Of a DNA stretch of 52,126 nt, positions 44,544 through 52,126 are shown piece after piece. The first letter of the stretch is position 1; the number at the start of each line of letters is the position of its first letter. A program made the translations under genes and the position numbers. Under the pieces are notes generated by a model. The model did not search any database, had not been told where the DNA came from, and worked only from the letters and a program-made list of their open reading frames with translations. Location of the stretch: NCBI GenBank assembly GCA_900315485.1, contig OMZI01000017.1, positions 1-52,126 on the forward strand. Reading direction: 5' to 3'. Source of the stretch: an uncultured Eubacteriales bacterium. GTDB taxonomy: Bacteria > Bacillota > Clostridia > Peptostreptococcales > Anaerovoracaceae.

Positions 44544-45530
44544 TCAGCCGATTTTTTTTGATATATTTGCTATCAGTTCCCTTGAAAGGCGGTTGACCGA
44601 TGCGGAGTTGAGTATCAGAAAGCCGTTTACGCAGTCCGGATCATCATTCATATCTGTGCCGAGAGGCTGCAGGTCAACGTAGCATTCGCTGTCAACGCGC
44701 TCTACAGGCAGGTTTACTTCGAAGGATGATGACGCAGAATTGAATACAGCTGTCACAGGACTGTTCCCGTCCGGAAAATATGATGCTGATACCGGCTGTC
44801 TCAGCTGCTCACCGGTGATTCTGAGGATCTTACCGGGTATGCTGAGGGCCGGTCTTATCACAAATCTCCCGTCCCGTGAAGGGAATCCGTGAAGAGCGAT
44901 GGCGGCATCCGGATCTTCCGGCTCATCAATGCTGAGATGCATCAGTCTGCAGAGCTGCAGGACATCCTCTCTGTTGTGAGTCAATATGATCTTCTCGATC
45001 GTTGAATTGCCTGTAAGTGAATATTCGTCAAAAAGTCTGACACTCTCGCGGCCTGAGATCGTATCCTGACGGTCTGAAAATATTCCGTAGTGATCTTCAA
45101 TGGACTTCTGGCTCATTGAGCCGATGCTGGACTTGAGCTGTGTTCCTTTTCTCAGATATCTGAAGAGATCAAAGTCAAACAGATCAAGATGTGATTCCGA
45201 GAAATTCCTCTCAAGGCGTCTGTTTATGAACGGCACATCATATGCCTGACCGTTGAAAGTGATGAGATATCCTATTTTCTCCCGCTTCAGGAAATCCATG
45301 GCCGCATCAAGTACTCTGTTCTCTTCATAGTGGTTCTCTGCAAGAAACTGCGTGATGCGTATTCCGTTGTCAGTATGGACCAGAAGGGCAATGAGACAGA
45401 CTTTGCATCTGGAAGGATCGAGGCCGGTGGCTTCGATGTCGAGTATGCAGGGTCTCATGCCTTCAAAGTATGAATCGAACCATGAAGGGTAATCTGCCGT
45501 GATTCTGTAATCTCTTGTAAAAGTCTTCAT
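44544..45530 (-). CDS. YprB-like ribonuclease H-fold exonuclease
   Basis: A 328-residue protein with a DEDD-type exonuclease domain: ILDIEATGLD (Asp31, Glu33), YLITFNGQAYDVPFINRRL and the last acidic motif in ILTHNREDVLQLCRLM. The order and spacing fit the YprB family (ribonuclease H-like domain). The C-terminal third (from about 220) is beta-rich and has no motif I recognise. It probably acts on DNA or RNA 3' ends; substrate unknown. It stands 75 bases before the HATPase gene on the same strand. Confidence 0.82.
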   Translation of the reverse strand: MKTFTRDYRITADYPSWFDSYFEGMRPCILDIEATGLDPSRCKVCLIALLVHTDNGIRITQFLAENHYEENRVLDAAMDFLKREKIGYLITFNGQAYDVPFINRRLERNFSESHLDLFDFDLFRYLRKGTQLKSSIGSMSQKSIEDHYGIFSDRQDTISGRESVRLFDEYSLTGNSTIEKIILTHNREDVLQLCRLMHLSIDEPEDPDAAIALHGFPSRDGRFVIRPALSIPGKILRITGEQLRQPVSASYFPDGNSPVTAVFNSASSSFEVNLPVERVDSECYVDLQPLGTDMNDDPDCVNGFLILNSASVNRLSRELIANISKKIG

Positions 45531-45626
45531 GGTGAAAAAGTATCATTTTTGATAATGCGTTACAAGATGAAAGAGACAGGGAAGAAGATAATGAAGTTAC
45601 AGGAAAGGTGAAAAAATGCAATAAAT

Positions 45627-45657
45627 AAAAGAGACTGCGGGGGTAGCAGTCTCTTTT
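45627..45657. terminator. Terminator-like hairpin upstream of the YprB-like gene
   Basis: AAAAGAGACTGC pairs perfectly with GCAGTCTCTTTT around a G-rich loop. A and T flanks make it usable from either side. On the minus strand it lies between ychF and the YprB-like gene. Confidence 0.75.
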
Positions 45658-45764
45658 AAAAAGGGTATTGGGACTAGAGATTAGGAATCAATAATCTGAT
45701 TCCATGACAAGATTATAGCGGTGGAAGGACATTTAATCAACCTCAAAACTAAAAATTAAAAGGC

Positions 45765-45806
45765 AAAAAAACAAGATTCCCGTTTTAAATACATACAGCG
45801 GGAACC
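45765..45806 (-). terminator. Terminator of ychF
   Basis: On the minus strand GGTTCCCGCTG..., with TTCCCG pairing to CGGGAA across a 16-base loop, is followed by TCTTGTTTTTTT. Its position fits the 3' end of ychF. Confidence 0.6.
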
Positions 45807-45883
45807 TTGCAATTACTAAAGTCCAATTACTTGAACAATATGCTCAGTACAAAGGCAGAAATACAAGATTGTAAACCAGCAGT

Positions 45884-46975
45884 CTACACATTGAAGAGGA
45901 AATGGACCACATCGCCGTCCTTCATTTCATAGTCCTTACCTTCGGATCTGAGCCATCCGTGCTCTTTTGCAGCAGACAGTTTTCCTTCACATTCCATGAG
46001 CTTATCGTACGCGATCGTCTCGGCTCTGATGAATCCTTTCTCAAAATCCGTATGGATCTTTCCGGCTGCCTGTGGAGCAAGCGTGCCTCTTTTGATCGTC
46101 CAGGCTCTTGTCTCGTCTTCTCCTGTGGTCAGGAAGGAGATGAGGTCAAGAAGGGAGTAGGATGACTTTATCAGCTTATCAAGGCCGGCTTCTGTGATGC
46201 CCATGTCTTCGAGGAACATCTCGCGCTCCTCATCTTCAAGCTCTGCGAGCTCTGCTTCGATTTTGGCACATATTACTACTACTTCAGATCCTTCAGCCGC
46301 TGCGTATTCTTTAACAGCCTTGACATAATCGTTGTCTTCGCCTGCAACGTCATCCTCAGAAACATTGGCCGCATAGATGACAGGCTTGTAGGTGAGAAGG
46401 TCGAGCGTCTTCACGAATGCCGCCTGCTCATCATCAAGATCCATGCTGCGTGCAACATTTCCGTCAGCAAGGTGTGCATAGATCTCCTTAAGAAGCTCAA
46501 GCTCGCCGCGTGCGGACTTGTCTGCCTTGGCCTGCTTCTCTGTCTTGGCTATCCTGCGCTCAAGAACCTCCATGTCAGCAATCACAAGCTCCATATTGAT
46601 TGTCTCTATGTCGTTGACCGGATCAACCTTACCGTCAACATGAACAACGTTCGGGTCGTCAAAACATCTTACGACGTGAACGATAGCTTCGACCTCACGG
46701 ATGTGACCGAGGAACTTGTTTCCGAGCCCTTCACCTCTGGAGGCTCCTTTGACAAGTCCTGCGATATCGCTGAATTCAATCGTTGTATATATGGTACGTT
46801 TAGAATTGTATATGCGGGAAAGGGTAGTCACTCTCTCATCAGGTACCGTAACAACACCTACATTCGGCTCGATGGTGCAGAACGGGTAGTTGGCTGCCTC
46901 GGCACCGGCTTTGGTGATGGCATTGAACAGGGTGCTCTTTCCTACATTAGGAAGTCCTACGATTCCGAGTTTCAT
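45884..46975 (-). CDS. ychF: Obg-like ATPase YchF
   Basis: A 363-residue translation-associated P-loop protein that favours ATP over GTP. The N-terminus MKLGIVGLPNVGKSTLFNAI holds the Walker A (GLPNVGKS, residues 7-14). G2/G3 lie in YPFCTIEPNVG and FSDIAGLVKGASRGEGLGNKFL. The G4 position has YAANVSEDD, the non-canonical motif that switches specificity to ATP. A TGS domain ends the protein (GRAETIAYDKLMECEG-like region, then KDYEMKDGDVVHFLFNV). AGGAGAATC precedes the ATG. Confidence 0.96.
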   Translation of the reverse strand: MKLGIVGLPNVGKSTLFNAITKAGAEAANYPFCTIEPNVGVVTVPDERVTTLSRIYNSKRTIYTTIEFSDIAGLVKGASRGEGLGNKFLGHIREVEAIVHVVRCFDDPNVVHVDGKVDPVNDIETINMELVIADMEVLERRIAKTEKQAKADKSARGELELLKEIYAHLADGNVARSMDLDDEQAAFVKTLDLLTYKPVIYAANVSEDDVAGEDNDYVKAVKEYAAAEGSEVVVICAKIEAELAELEDEEREMFLEDMGITEAGLDKLIKSSYSLLDLISFLTTGEDETRAWTIKRGTLAPQAAGKIHTDFEKGFIRAETIAYDKLMECEGKLSAAKEHGWLRSEGKDYEMKDGDVVHFLFNV

Positions 46976-47106
46976 ATTGATTCTCCTGTGATCATTATTT
47001 TTTTCTCTGTATGTACAGCAGTGTCTATTCTAACACACATGAAGGTTTTTTTCTATTGCATGGTGAGTTAACGGGCGGAAAGTTGTCTCTTTTGTGCGTT
47101 AAAGTC

Positions 47107-47134
47107 TTGACAGGTCTAAACTGCGGTATAAAAT
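47107..47134 (+). promoter_or_regulatory. Promoter of the second Xaa-Pro aminopeptidase
   Basis: TTGACA (47107-47112), 16 bases, TAAAAT (47129-47134). Confidence 0.7.
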
Positions 47135-47195
47135 TAATTATAGAATGGTCAGATCAATCGGACCATATTCAGATAATAACCGGAGGAATCAGATA

Positions 47196-48986
47196 ATGAC
47201 TGAAGTTGCAAAGAGAGTATCAAAGCTCAGAGAACTCATGGCTGAGCAGGGGATAGACGCTTATGTCGTTCCTACAGCTGACTTTCACCAGAGTGAATAT
47301 GTAGGAGAGCATTTCAAGGCAAGAGCATTTATTAGCGGTTTCAGCGGCTCATACGGAACAGTCGCAATAACAGCTGATGACGGCGGTCTGTGGACAGACG
47401 GCAGATATTTTACGCAGGCGACCAATGAACTCGAAGGAAGCGGTATCCGCCTCATGAAGATGTTCGTGGACGACACACCGACTACTACAGAATGGCTTGC
47501 ACAGAACATTCCGGAAGGCGGAACAGTAGCCTTTGACGGAAGAGTCCTTTCCATGGGCGAGGGACAGGAGTACGAGGAAGTTCTCGGAGCAAAGGGAATA
47601 AAGATCGTCTATATGACAGACCTTGTCAATGAGGTATGGACAGACCGTCCGGCACTTTCAGAGAAGCCATGCTTCTACCTTGACGAGAAGTGGACAGGCG
47701 AAAGCACAGCTCATAAGCTGGAAAGAGTCAGAGCAAAGATGGCTGAGTGCGGAGCAACAGTTCATATCATCGCATCACTTGACGATGTATGCTGGCTCCT
47801 CAACTTCCGCGGCGATGACATAGATTTCTTCCCGCTCGTACTCTCATATGCGACAGTATGGAAGGACCATGTTGACCTGTATGTTGACGAACGCAAACTG
47901 AACGATGAGATCAGAGAGCATTTTGCACAGGACAATGTCATCATCCATCCGTATAACGACATCTATGAGGATGTAAAGAAGATCGGAGCAGAAGAGACTG
48001 TACTTATCGATCCGATGAAGATGAACTACGCTCTCTACAAGAGCCTCGGATGCAGGATCGTTGAAGCTCAGAACCCTACTATCCTCATGAAGGCTATGAA
48101 GAATCCGGTAGAGATAGAGAACATAAAAAAGGCTGAGCTCAAGGACAGCATCGCTCTGACCAAGTTCATCTGCTGGGTCAAGAACAACTACGACAAGATG
48201 GAGATAACAGAGCTGTCTGCATCTGATAAGCTCACCTGGTTCCGCCAGCAGCAGGAAGGATATATCAGAGACTCATTCGAGCCTCTGCAGGCATTCGGCG
48301 AGCATGCCGCAATGATGCACTATTCACCGAGCCCGGAGACTGATGTGGTTCTGAAGGAAGGCGAGATGCTTCTTTCAGATACAGGCGGCGGATACTTCGA
48401 AGGTTCTACGGATATCACAAGAACAACAGTCCTCGGACACATTGAACCGGAGATGAAGAGGTACTATACAGCTGTATTCCGTGCTATGCAGCATCTGTCG
48501 GCAGCCAATTTCCTCTACGGAAATCACGGATGGTCACTGGATGTACTGTGCCGTCAGCCTGTGTGGGATCTGAACAAGGACTTCCAGTGCGGAACCGGTC
48601 ACGGATTCGGATATCTCGGAAGCATCCATGAGCCGCCAACAGGATTCAGATGGTATATAGTACCTTCCAAGAATGAGCATCACCAGTTCGAAGAGGGTAT
48701 GTGTGTTACGATCGAGCCGGGCATCTATGAAGAGGGAGATTTCGGTATCCGTATAGAGAACAACGTAGTTACAGTCAAGGGAGAGAAGAATAAGTACGGA
48801 CAGTTCATGCACTTTGAGACGATGAACTTCGTACCGATCGATCTTGATGCCATCGACCCTGAGGAACTGACAAGGTCCGAAAGGGAATGGCTCAATGACT
48901 ATCACAGACAGTGCTATGAGAAACTTTCGCCGTTCATGACTGAAGAGGAAAATGAATGGCTTAAGGAATATACAAGAGAGATATAA
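47196..48986 (+). CDS. Xaa-Pro aminopeptidase (M24B family), second paralogue
   Basis: A 596-residue paralogue of the gene at 35236, with the same architecture. The N-terminal domain shows GIDAYVVPTADFHQSEYV and LWTDGRYFTQATNEL. Metal ligands lie in LLSDTGGGYFEGSTDITRTT, GHGFGYLGSIHEPP, TIEPGIY and GIRIENNVV. I chose the ATG at 47196, 9 bases after CGGAGG; an in-frame ATG at 47145 precedes the site. It is followed directly by a TetR regulator, so the two share a transcript. Confidence 0.92.
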   Translation: MTEVAKRVSKLRELMAEQGIDAYVVPTADFHQSEYVGEHFKARAFISGFSGSYGTVAITADDGGLWTDGRYFTQATNELEGSGIRLMKMFVDDTPTTTEWLAQNIPEGGTVAFDGRVLSMGEGQEYEEVLGAKGIKIVYMTDLVNEVWTDRPALSEKPCFYLDEKWTGESTAHKLERVRAKMAECGATVHIIASLDDVCWLLNFRGDDIDFFPLVLSYATVWKDHVDLYVDERKLNDEIREHFAQDNVIIHPYNDIYEDVKKIGAEETVLIDPMKMNYALYKSLGCRIVEAQNPTILMKAMKNPVEIENIKKAELKDSIALTKFICWVKNNYDKMEITELSASDKLTWFRQQQEGYIRDSFEPLQAFGEHAAMMHYSPSPETDVVLKEGEMLLSDTGGGYFEGSTDITRTTVLGHIEPEMKRYYTAVFRAMQHLSAANFLYGNHGWSLDVLCRQPVWDLNKDFQCGTGHGFGYLGSIHEPPTGFRWYIVPSKNEHHQFEEGMCVTIEPGIYEEGDFGIRIENNVVTVKGEKNKYGQFMHFETMNFVPIDLDAIDPEELTRSEREWLNDYHRQCYEKLSPFMTEEENEWLKEYTREI

Positions 48987-49051
48987 CCATGCGGTCTGCA
49001 GTGGGGCATTATAAAGCAGGCCGGGATAATGGAGATAGAAAAGAGGGGAAA

Positions 49052-49624
49052 ATGGCATCGGAAATCAGGGAAAGAATAATAGACACGGCATGGAAGCTCT
49101 TCCATGAGAAAGGTTTCAGCGAGACCACCATCAACGATATCATCCGCGAAGCGGAGATATCCAAAGGGACTTTTTACTACTACTTCAGAAGCAAGGACAA
49201 CATGCTTGACACACTCTCAGTCATTCTGGACGCAGAGTATGAAAGACTCGCAGCAGAAATACCGGAAGACATGGATTCTTTCGATAAGCTGCTTAAGATC
49301 AATTATGAAGTCCACTCCTTCATCAATGACAATATCGATTACAGACTGCTTGCCTATCTGTATTCCACACAGATAACCAAGGACCAGTCATCAAGTCTTC
49401 TCGACAGGAACAGATTCTATTTCAGGTTCCTCGAGCAGATAATTGAAGAAGGAAGGCGCAAAGGGGAACTGACGGAAGAGCTGTCAGTTTCTGAAACAGT
49501 CAAATTCTACAGTCTTGAGGAGAGGGCTCTCGTCACTGACTGGTGCATGAACAACGGCAACTATCACCTCGGTGAATACAGTAAGAAAATGTTCCCGATG
49601 ATGATAGCCGGCTTAAGAAAATAG
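49052..49624 (+). CDS. TetR/AcrR family transcriptional regulator
   Basis: A 190-residue repressor. The N-terminal helix-turn-helix is TAWKLFHEKGFSETTINDII, then EISKGTFYYYFRSKDNML (residues 9-52), a canonical TetR DNA-binding domain. The C-terminal ligand domain has no assignable specificity. I chose the ATG at 49052, shortly after GAGGGGA; an ATG at 48989 in the same frame lacks a site. Its placement between prolyl peptidase genes suggests local control, which is inference. Confidence 0.88.
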   Translation: MASEIRERIIDTAWKLFHEKGFSETTINDIIREAEISKGTFYYYFRSKDNMLDTLSVILDAEYERLAAEIPEDMDSFDKLLKINYEVHSFINDNIDYRLLAYLYSTQITKDQSSSLLDRNRFYFRFLEQIIEEGRRKGELTEELSVSETVKFYSLEERALVTDWCMNNGNYHLGEYSKKMFPMMIAGLRK

Positions 49625-49636
49625 CGGGTAAAAGGG

Positions 49637-49672
49637 CCGGCATATCAACTCTACTGAGAGTGGATATCCCGG
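49637..49672 (+). terminator. Long hairpin after the TetR gene
   Basis: CCGGCATATC-AACTCT folds on AGAGT-GGATATCCCGG with small mismatches, giving about 15 pairs around ACTG. There is no T run, so it may act as an RNA 3' end or, as DNA, as a regulator site. Confidence 0.5.
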
Positions 49673-49707
49673 TTCTGCCGTTTGTCCGAAAAATATCAAA
49701 ATGGGTG

Positions 49708-49736
49708 GTGACTTTACAGCCCATTGGGAATATAAT
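49708..49736 (+). promoter_or_regulatory. Promoter of the PepQ-like gene
   Basis: GTGACT (49708-49713), 17 bases, TATAAT (49731-49736). The start would fall near 49743. Confidence 0.6.
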
Positions 49737-49748
49737 ATCAATGTTGGT

Positions 49749-49768
49749 ACTGTGGGTCATACCGCGGT
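49749..49768 (+). promoter_or_regulatory. 5' leader hairpin with a T-box-like core
   Basis: ACTGTGG pairs with CCGCGGT around GTCATA. The stretch TGGGTCATACCGCG agrees with 11 of 14 positions of the T-box core AGGGTGGTACCGCG as I recall it, but no specifier stem or terminator is evident. Confidence 0.35.
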
Positions 49769-49838
49769 CTAATACAAATTATCAAAACTTATCACTTATT
49801 GCTCAAATGTTTCAATTGTTTTATCAAGAGGTAATCTA

Positions 49839-50930
49839 ATGGACACAGGTAAACTGAACAGAATCAAAGCTAAAATGCAGGAGCAGGGAATGCCGCAGAT
49901 GGTCATTTCTGACCCTGTAGCTATCTTCTATCTGACAGGAAAGTGGATCCTTCCTGGTGAGAGATTCCACGCACTGTACATCAACGTGAACGGTGATGAT
50001 CACTTTGTCATCAACAAGCTGTTCCCGCAGACAGAGGATCTCGGAGTTCCTATCACATACTATGATGATATCGAGGACGGATGCGAAGTTCTCGCTCAGT
50101 ATGTAGATAAGACAGCTCCTATCGGCGTAGACAAGAACTGGCCGGCAAAGTTCCTTCTGAGACTTCAGGAGCTTGGCGGCGGCAGCGAGTACCGCAATGG
50201 TTCTGTTATCGTAGATAAAGTACGTCAGATCAAGGACGAGGGCGAAAAGCAGGCTATGAGAGAGTCCGGCGCAAAGCTCGACAAGGTAATGGATAAGCTG
50301 ATCCCTTACGTTGTAAAGGGACTGACAGAGAGAGAACTCAACGCTAAGTGCCTTGAGCTCCTCAAGGAGGAAGGATTCAGCGGTCCTTCATTCGATCCTA
50401 TCACTGCTTATGCAAAGGGCGCTGCTGATCCTCATCACATCACTGATGACAGCAAGGGCAAGCACGGTGACTGCGTAATCCTCGACATCGGCGGAATGTG
50501 GAAGAACTATGCTTCCGACATGACAAGAACTGTCTTCATCGGCGAAGTATCCGAGAGACAGAAGGAGATCTACAACGTAGTTCTCGAGGCTAACAAGAGA
50601 GGTATTGCTGCAGCTAAGCCGGGCGCTAAGATGAGCGACGTTGACAAGGCATGCAGAGACTACATCACAGAGAAGGGATTCGGTGAATACTTCACACACA
50701 GAACAGGTCACTCCATCGGTCTTGAAGACCATGAAGTAGGCGATGTTTCCCTTGCAAATGACGAGATCATCGAAGTAGGTCAGTGCTTCTCCGTAGAGCC
50801 TGGTATCTACATCTATGACGAGGGAATCGGCGTAAGAATCGAGGACATCGTTCTTATCACTGAGGATGGATGCGAGAGACTCAACGTATATCCTAAGGAT
50901 GAGATCATCGTAGTTCCTGACGCTGAATAA
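49839..50930 (+). CDS. M24 family Xaa-Pro dipeptidase/aminopeptidase (PepQ-like)
   Basis: A 363-residue metallopeptidase, shorter than the two large paralogues. The N-terminal creatinase domain contains VISDPVAIFYLTGKW. Metal ligands are in ILDIGGMWKNYASDMTRTVF (two Asp), HRTGHSIGLEDHE (His), SVEPGIYIYD (Glu) and GVRIEDIV (Glu). It likely cleaves X-Pro dipeptides or N-terminal X-Pro bonds. Codon use is strongly biased, suggesting high expression. AAGAGGTAATCT precedes the ATG. Confidence 0.92.
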   Translation: MDTGKLNRIKAKMQEQGMPQMVISDPVAIFYLTGKWILPGERFHALYINVNGDDHFVINKLFPQTEDLGVPITYYDDIEDGCEVLAQYVDKTAPIGVDKNWPAKFLLRLQELGGGSEYRNGSVIVDKVRQIKDEGEKQAMRESGAKLDKVMDKLIPYVVKGLTERELNAKCLELLKEEGFSGPSFDPITAYAKGAADPHHITDDSKGKHGDCVILDIGGMWKNYASDMTRTVFIGEVSERQKEIYNVVLEANKRGIAAAKPGAKMSDVDKACRDYITEKGFGEYFTHRTGHSIGLEDHEVGDVSLANDEIIEVGQCFSVEPGIYIYDEGIGVRIEDIVLITEDGCERLNVYPKDEIIVVPDAE

Positions 50931-50945
50931 TGTACGAATAATCAA

Positions 50946-51039
50946 GAGCGGATCATTTTCTCTTCGCTCGAGTCCTCGGCGCAAATTGCTTAGCATCATG
51001 CGCCTGCGGGATTCTCGCTCCGTGAAAATGGATCCGCTC
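50946..51039. repeat. Long imperfect inverted repeat (94 bases)
   Basis: GAGCGGATCATTTTC (50946-50960) pairs with GAAAATGGATCCGCTC (51024-51039) with one bulge. Inside, GAGTCC and GGCGCA pair with GGATTC and TGCGCC, and TGC-TTA-GCA forms the tip. The element lies between the stop of the PepQ-like gene and the proline iminopeptidase and may be a dispersed palindromic repeat or a regulatory RNA. Confidence 0.7.
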
Positions 51040-51078
51040 ATTGTTAATCAGAAAAGCAACTAAGGAAGGTAAATTATT

Positions 51079-51981
51079 ATGGCTACAATCACTGAAGGTT
51101 ATATGCCTTATCTTGGCTATAAGACCTATTACAGAATCACTGGTGAGGAATACAAGGGAAACGGCAAGGCTCCTCTTATCTGCCTGCACGGCGGCCCGGG
51201 ATCAACTCACAACTACTATGAAGTTCTCGACAACGTTGCTGATGATGATCAGCGTATGATCGTAATGTACGACCAGATCGGATGCGGAAACTCCTATCTT
51301 GAGGGACATCCTGAACTCTGGAACCTCGACGTATGGATGAACGAGCTGTTCGCACTGAGAGAGCATCTAGGACTTGATGAGTGCCACATCATCGGCCAGT
51401 CATGGGGCGGAATGATGCAGATCGCTTACGGCATCGATTACAAGGATCACCTGAAGGGCGTTAAGAGCTTCATCATATCCAGCGGTCATCCGTCAAGCAG
51501 CCTGTGGGAGAAGGAAGGTCTCCGCAGGATCAAGATGATGCCGCAGGACATGCAGGATGCTATCAACCACGCACTTGAGACAGGCGATTTCACAGGCGAG
51601 GCTTATGATAAGGCTGTTCAGGAATACATGGACAGATACTGCAACTACTGGCTCGGAGAAGATGCTCCTGAGTGCTGCACAAGACCTAAGAAGAGCGGCG
51701 GAGAAGCATATCTTTACGGTTGGGGACCTAATGAGTTCGCTCCTACAGGAACTCTGAAGGACTTCGAGTACGTTGACAGACTCGGTGAGATCGAAGTACC
51801 GTCACTCATCATGAGCGGTATTTCCGACCTCTGCTCACCACTCGTAGCTAAGACAATGCACGACGGAATCAAGGGATCAAAGTGGATCCTCTGGGAGAGA
51901 GCAAGACACACATGCTTCGTTGACAGACACGATGACTACTGCGTAGAGCTCATCAAGTGGATGAACGAGCACGATAAGTAA
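51079..51981 (+). CDS. Proline iminopeptidase-like alpha/beta hydrolase (S33)
   Basis: A 300-residue alpha/beta hydrolase of the S33 family. The oxyanion motif is HGGPG (residues 37-41), DQIGCG marks the strand after it, and the nucleophile elbow is GQSWGG with Ser108. The acid and base are in MSGISDLCSP (Asp) and ARHTCFVD (His). It removes N-terminal proline from peptides; other acyl substrates are possible in this family. AAGGAAGG precedes the ATG. Codon use is strongly biased. It ends at a good terminator. Confidence 0.9.
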   Translation: MATITEGYMPYLGYKTYYRITGEEYKGNGKAPLICLHGGPGSTHNYYEVLDNVADDDQRMIVMYDQIGCGNSYLEGHPELWNLDVWMNELFALREHLGLDECHIIGQSWGGMMQIAYGIDYKDHLKGVKSFIISSGHPSSSLWEKEGLRRIKMMPQDMQDAINHALETGDFTGEAYDKAVQEYMDRYCNYWLGEDAPECCTRPKKSGGEAYLYGWGPNEFAPTGTLKDFEYVDRLGEIEVPSLIMSGISDLCSPLVAKTMHDGIKGSKWILWERARHTCFVDRHDDYCVELIKWMNEHDK

Positions 51982-51994
51982 TCAGAAACTACCC

Positions 51995-52027
51995 AAAAGG
52001 CCATACCTGAGCGGTATGGCCTTTTTG
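51995..52027 (+). terminator. Terminator of the proline iminopeptidase gene
   Basis: AAAAGGCCATACC pairs with GGTATGGCCTTTTT around TGAGC. It is followed directly by the hairpin series at 52033. Confidence 0.9.
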
Positions 52028-52032
52028 ATTGT

Positions 52033-52097
52033 GGGGCTATGAGCCCCGTCGAGGGCTCGAAGAGTCCGAGACAAATAAACCACCCGCTATGCGGGTG
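52033..52097. repeat. Array of three short hairpins
   Basis: GGGGCT-ATG-AGCCCC (52033-52047), GGGCTC-GAA-GAGTCC (52053-52067) and CACCCGC-TAT-GCGGGTG (52081-52097) follow one another. Each has a three-base loop and a 6-7 bp stem, the second with one G-U pair. The layout resembles REP-like palindromic units. The last 29 bases of the window show no feature. Confidence 0.6.
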
Positions 52098-52126
52098 CGC
52101 ATCGAAGGTTAAACCAATAGACTCCC

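Larger units (their letters stand above)
45531..45883. other. 353-base gene-free stretch with three hairpins
   Basis: No ORF with a ribosome site is visible. It contains AAAAGAGACTGC/GCAGTCTCTTTT (45627-45657), GGAATCA-N6-TGATTCC (45684-45703) and a ychF terminator stem (45774-45806). The remainder is AT-rich. The minus strand between the first two hairpins and the YprB gene may hold its promoter, but I see no clear boxes. Confidence 0.5.

Overview
The window is a gene-dense stretch of chromosome, most likely from an anaerobic member of Bacillota (Clostridia). The evidence is the tig-clpP-clpX-lon-engB order, strong AGGAGG ribosome binding sites, sigma-A type promoters with 16-17 base spacers, a CIRCE heat-shock operator, YitT-family membrane proteins, a RelQ-type alarmone synthetase and a cellobiose phosphorylase. 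I cannot name a genus. I see no prophage, insertion sequence, CRISPR array or rRNA. One tRNA gene, tRNA-Val(GAC), is present.

Layout. 1-5,100: a DUF6873 protein overlapping an Elp3-like radical SAM gene, convergent udk, a cysteine-synthase-like gene, a three-part NifX-like / His-Cys linker / SlyD-like fusion, and a DUF5662 protein. 5,200-13,540: a cellodextrin locus in which cellobiose phosphorylase diverges from a LacI regulator followed by a lipoprotein, two permeases and an MsmK-type ATPase. The shared promoter region carries four near-identical operators and a fifth lies inside the transporter operon. 13,600-17,500: CIRCE-controlled hsp20, an MBL/beta-CASP protein, murI and a CYTH protein. 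17,580-27,130: the protein quality-control block (tig, clpP, clpX, lon), engB, then hpt, a PHP phosphoesterase, a small unknown protein, a NUDIX hydrolase and a XerD-like protein that has lost most catalytic residues. 27,140-30,000: rplS with a structured leader, rbgA, and a single ORF joining RNase HII to a viroplasmin/RNase HI module.

30,050-34,600: tRNA-Val, two tandem yitT paralogues, a YcxB-like membrane protein and a POT peptide transporter. 34,700-43,600: a flavodoxin, an Xaa-Pro aminopeptidase, relQ, valS, a small P-loop protein, an orphan DNA methyltransferase and a third yitT. 43,690-46,980, minus strand: STAS/HATPase partner-switch proteins, a YprB-like exonuclease and ychF. 47,190-52,126: a second Xaa-Pro aminopeptidase, a TetR regulator, a PepQ-like M24 peptidase and a proline iminopeptidase, with palindromic elements around the last two genes.

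How the parts work together. The cellodextrin locus should import beta-glucosides and cleave them with phosphate, under its own LacI repressor. The POT transporter, three M24 peptidases and the S33 iminopeptidase together suggest use of proline-containing peptides. I found no single island that is clearly a new system. The most unusual items are the NifX-SlyD metal-binding fusion, the RNase HII-HI fusion with an internal ribosome binding site, the catalytically degenerate Xer protein, and the palindromic elements near 31.2 kb, 51.0 kb and 52.1 kb. All identifications come from reading the sequence and recalling families; no database search was run.
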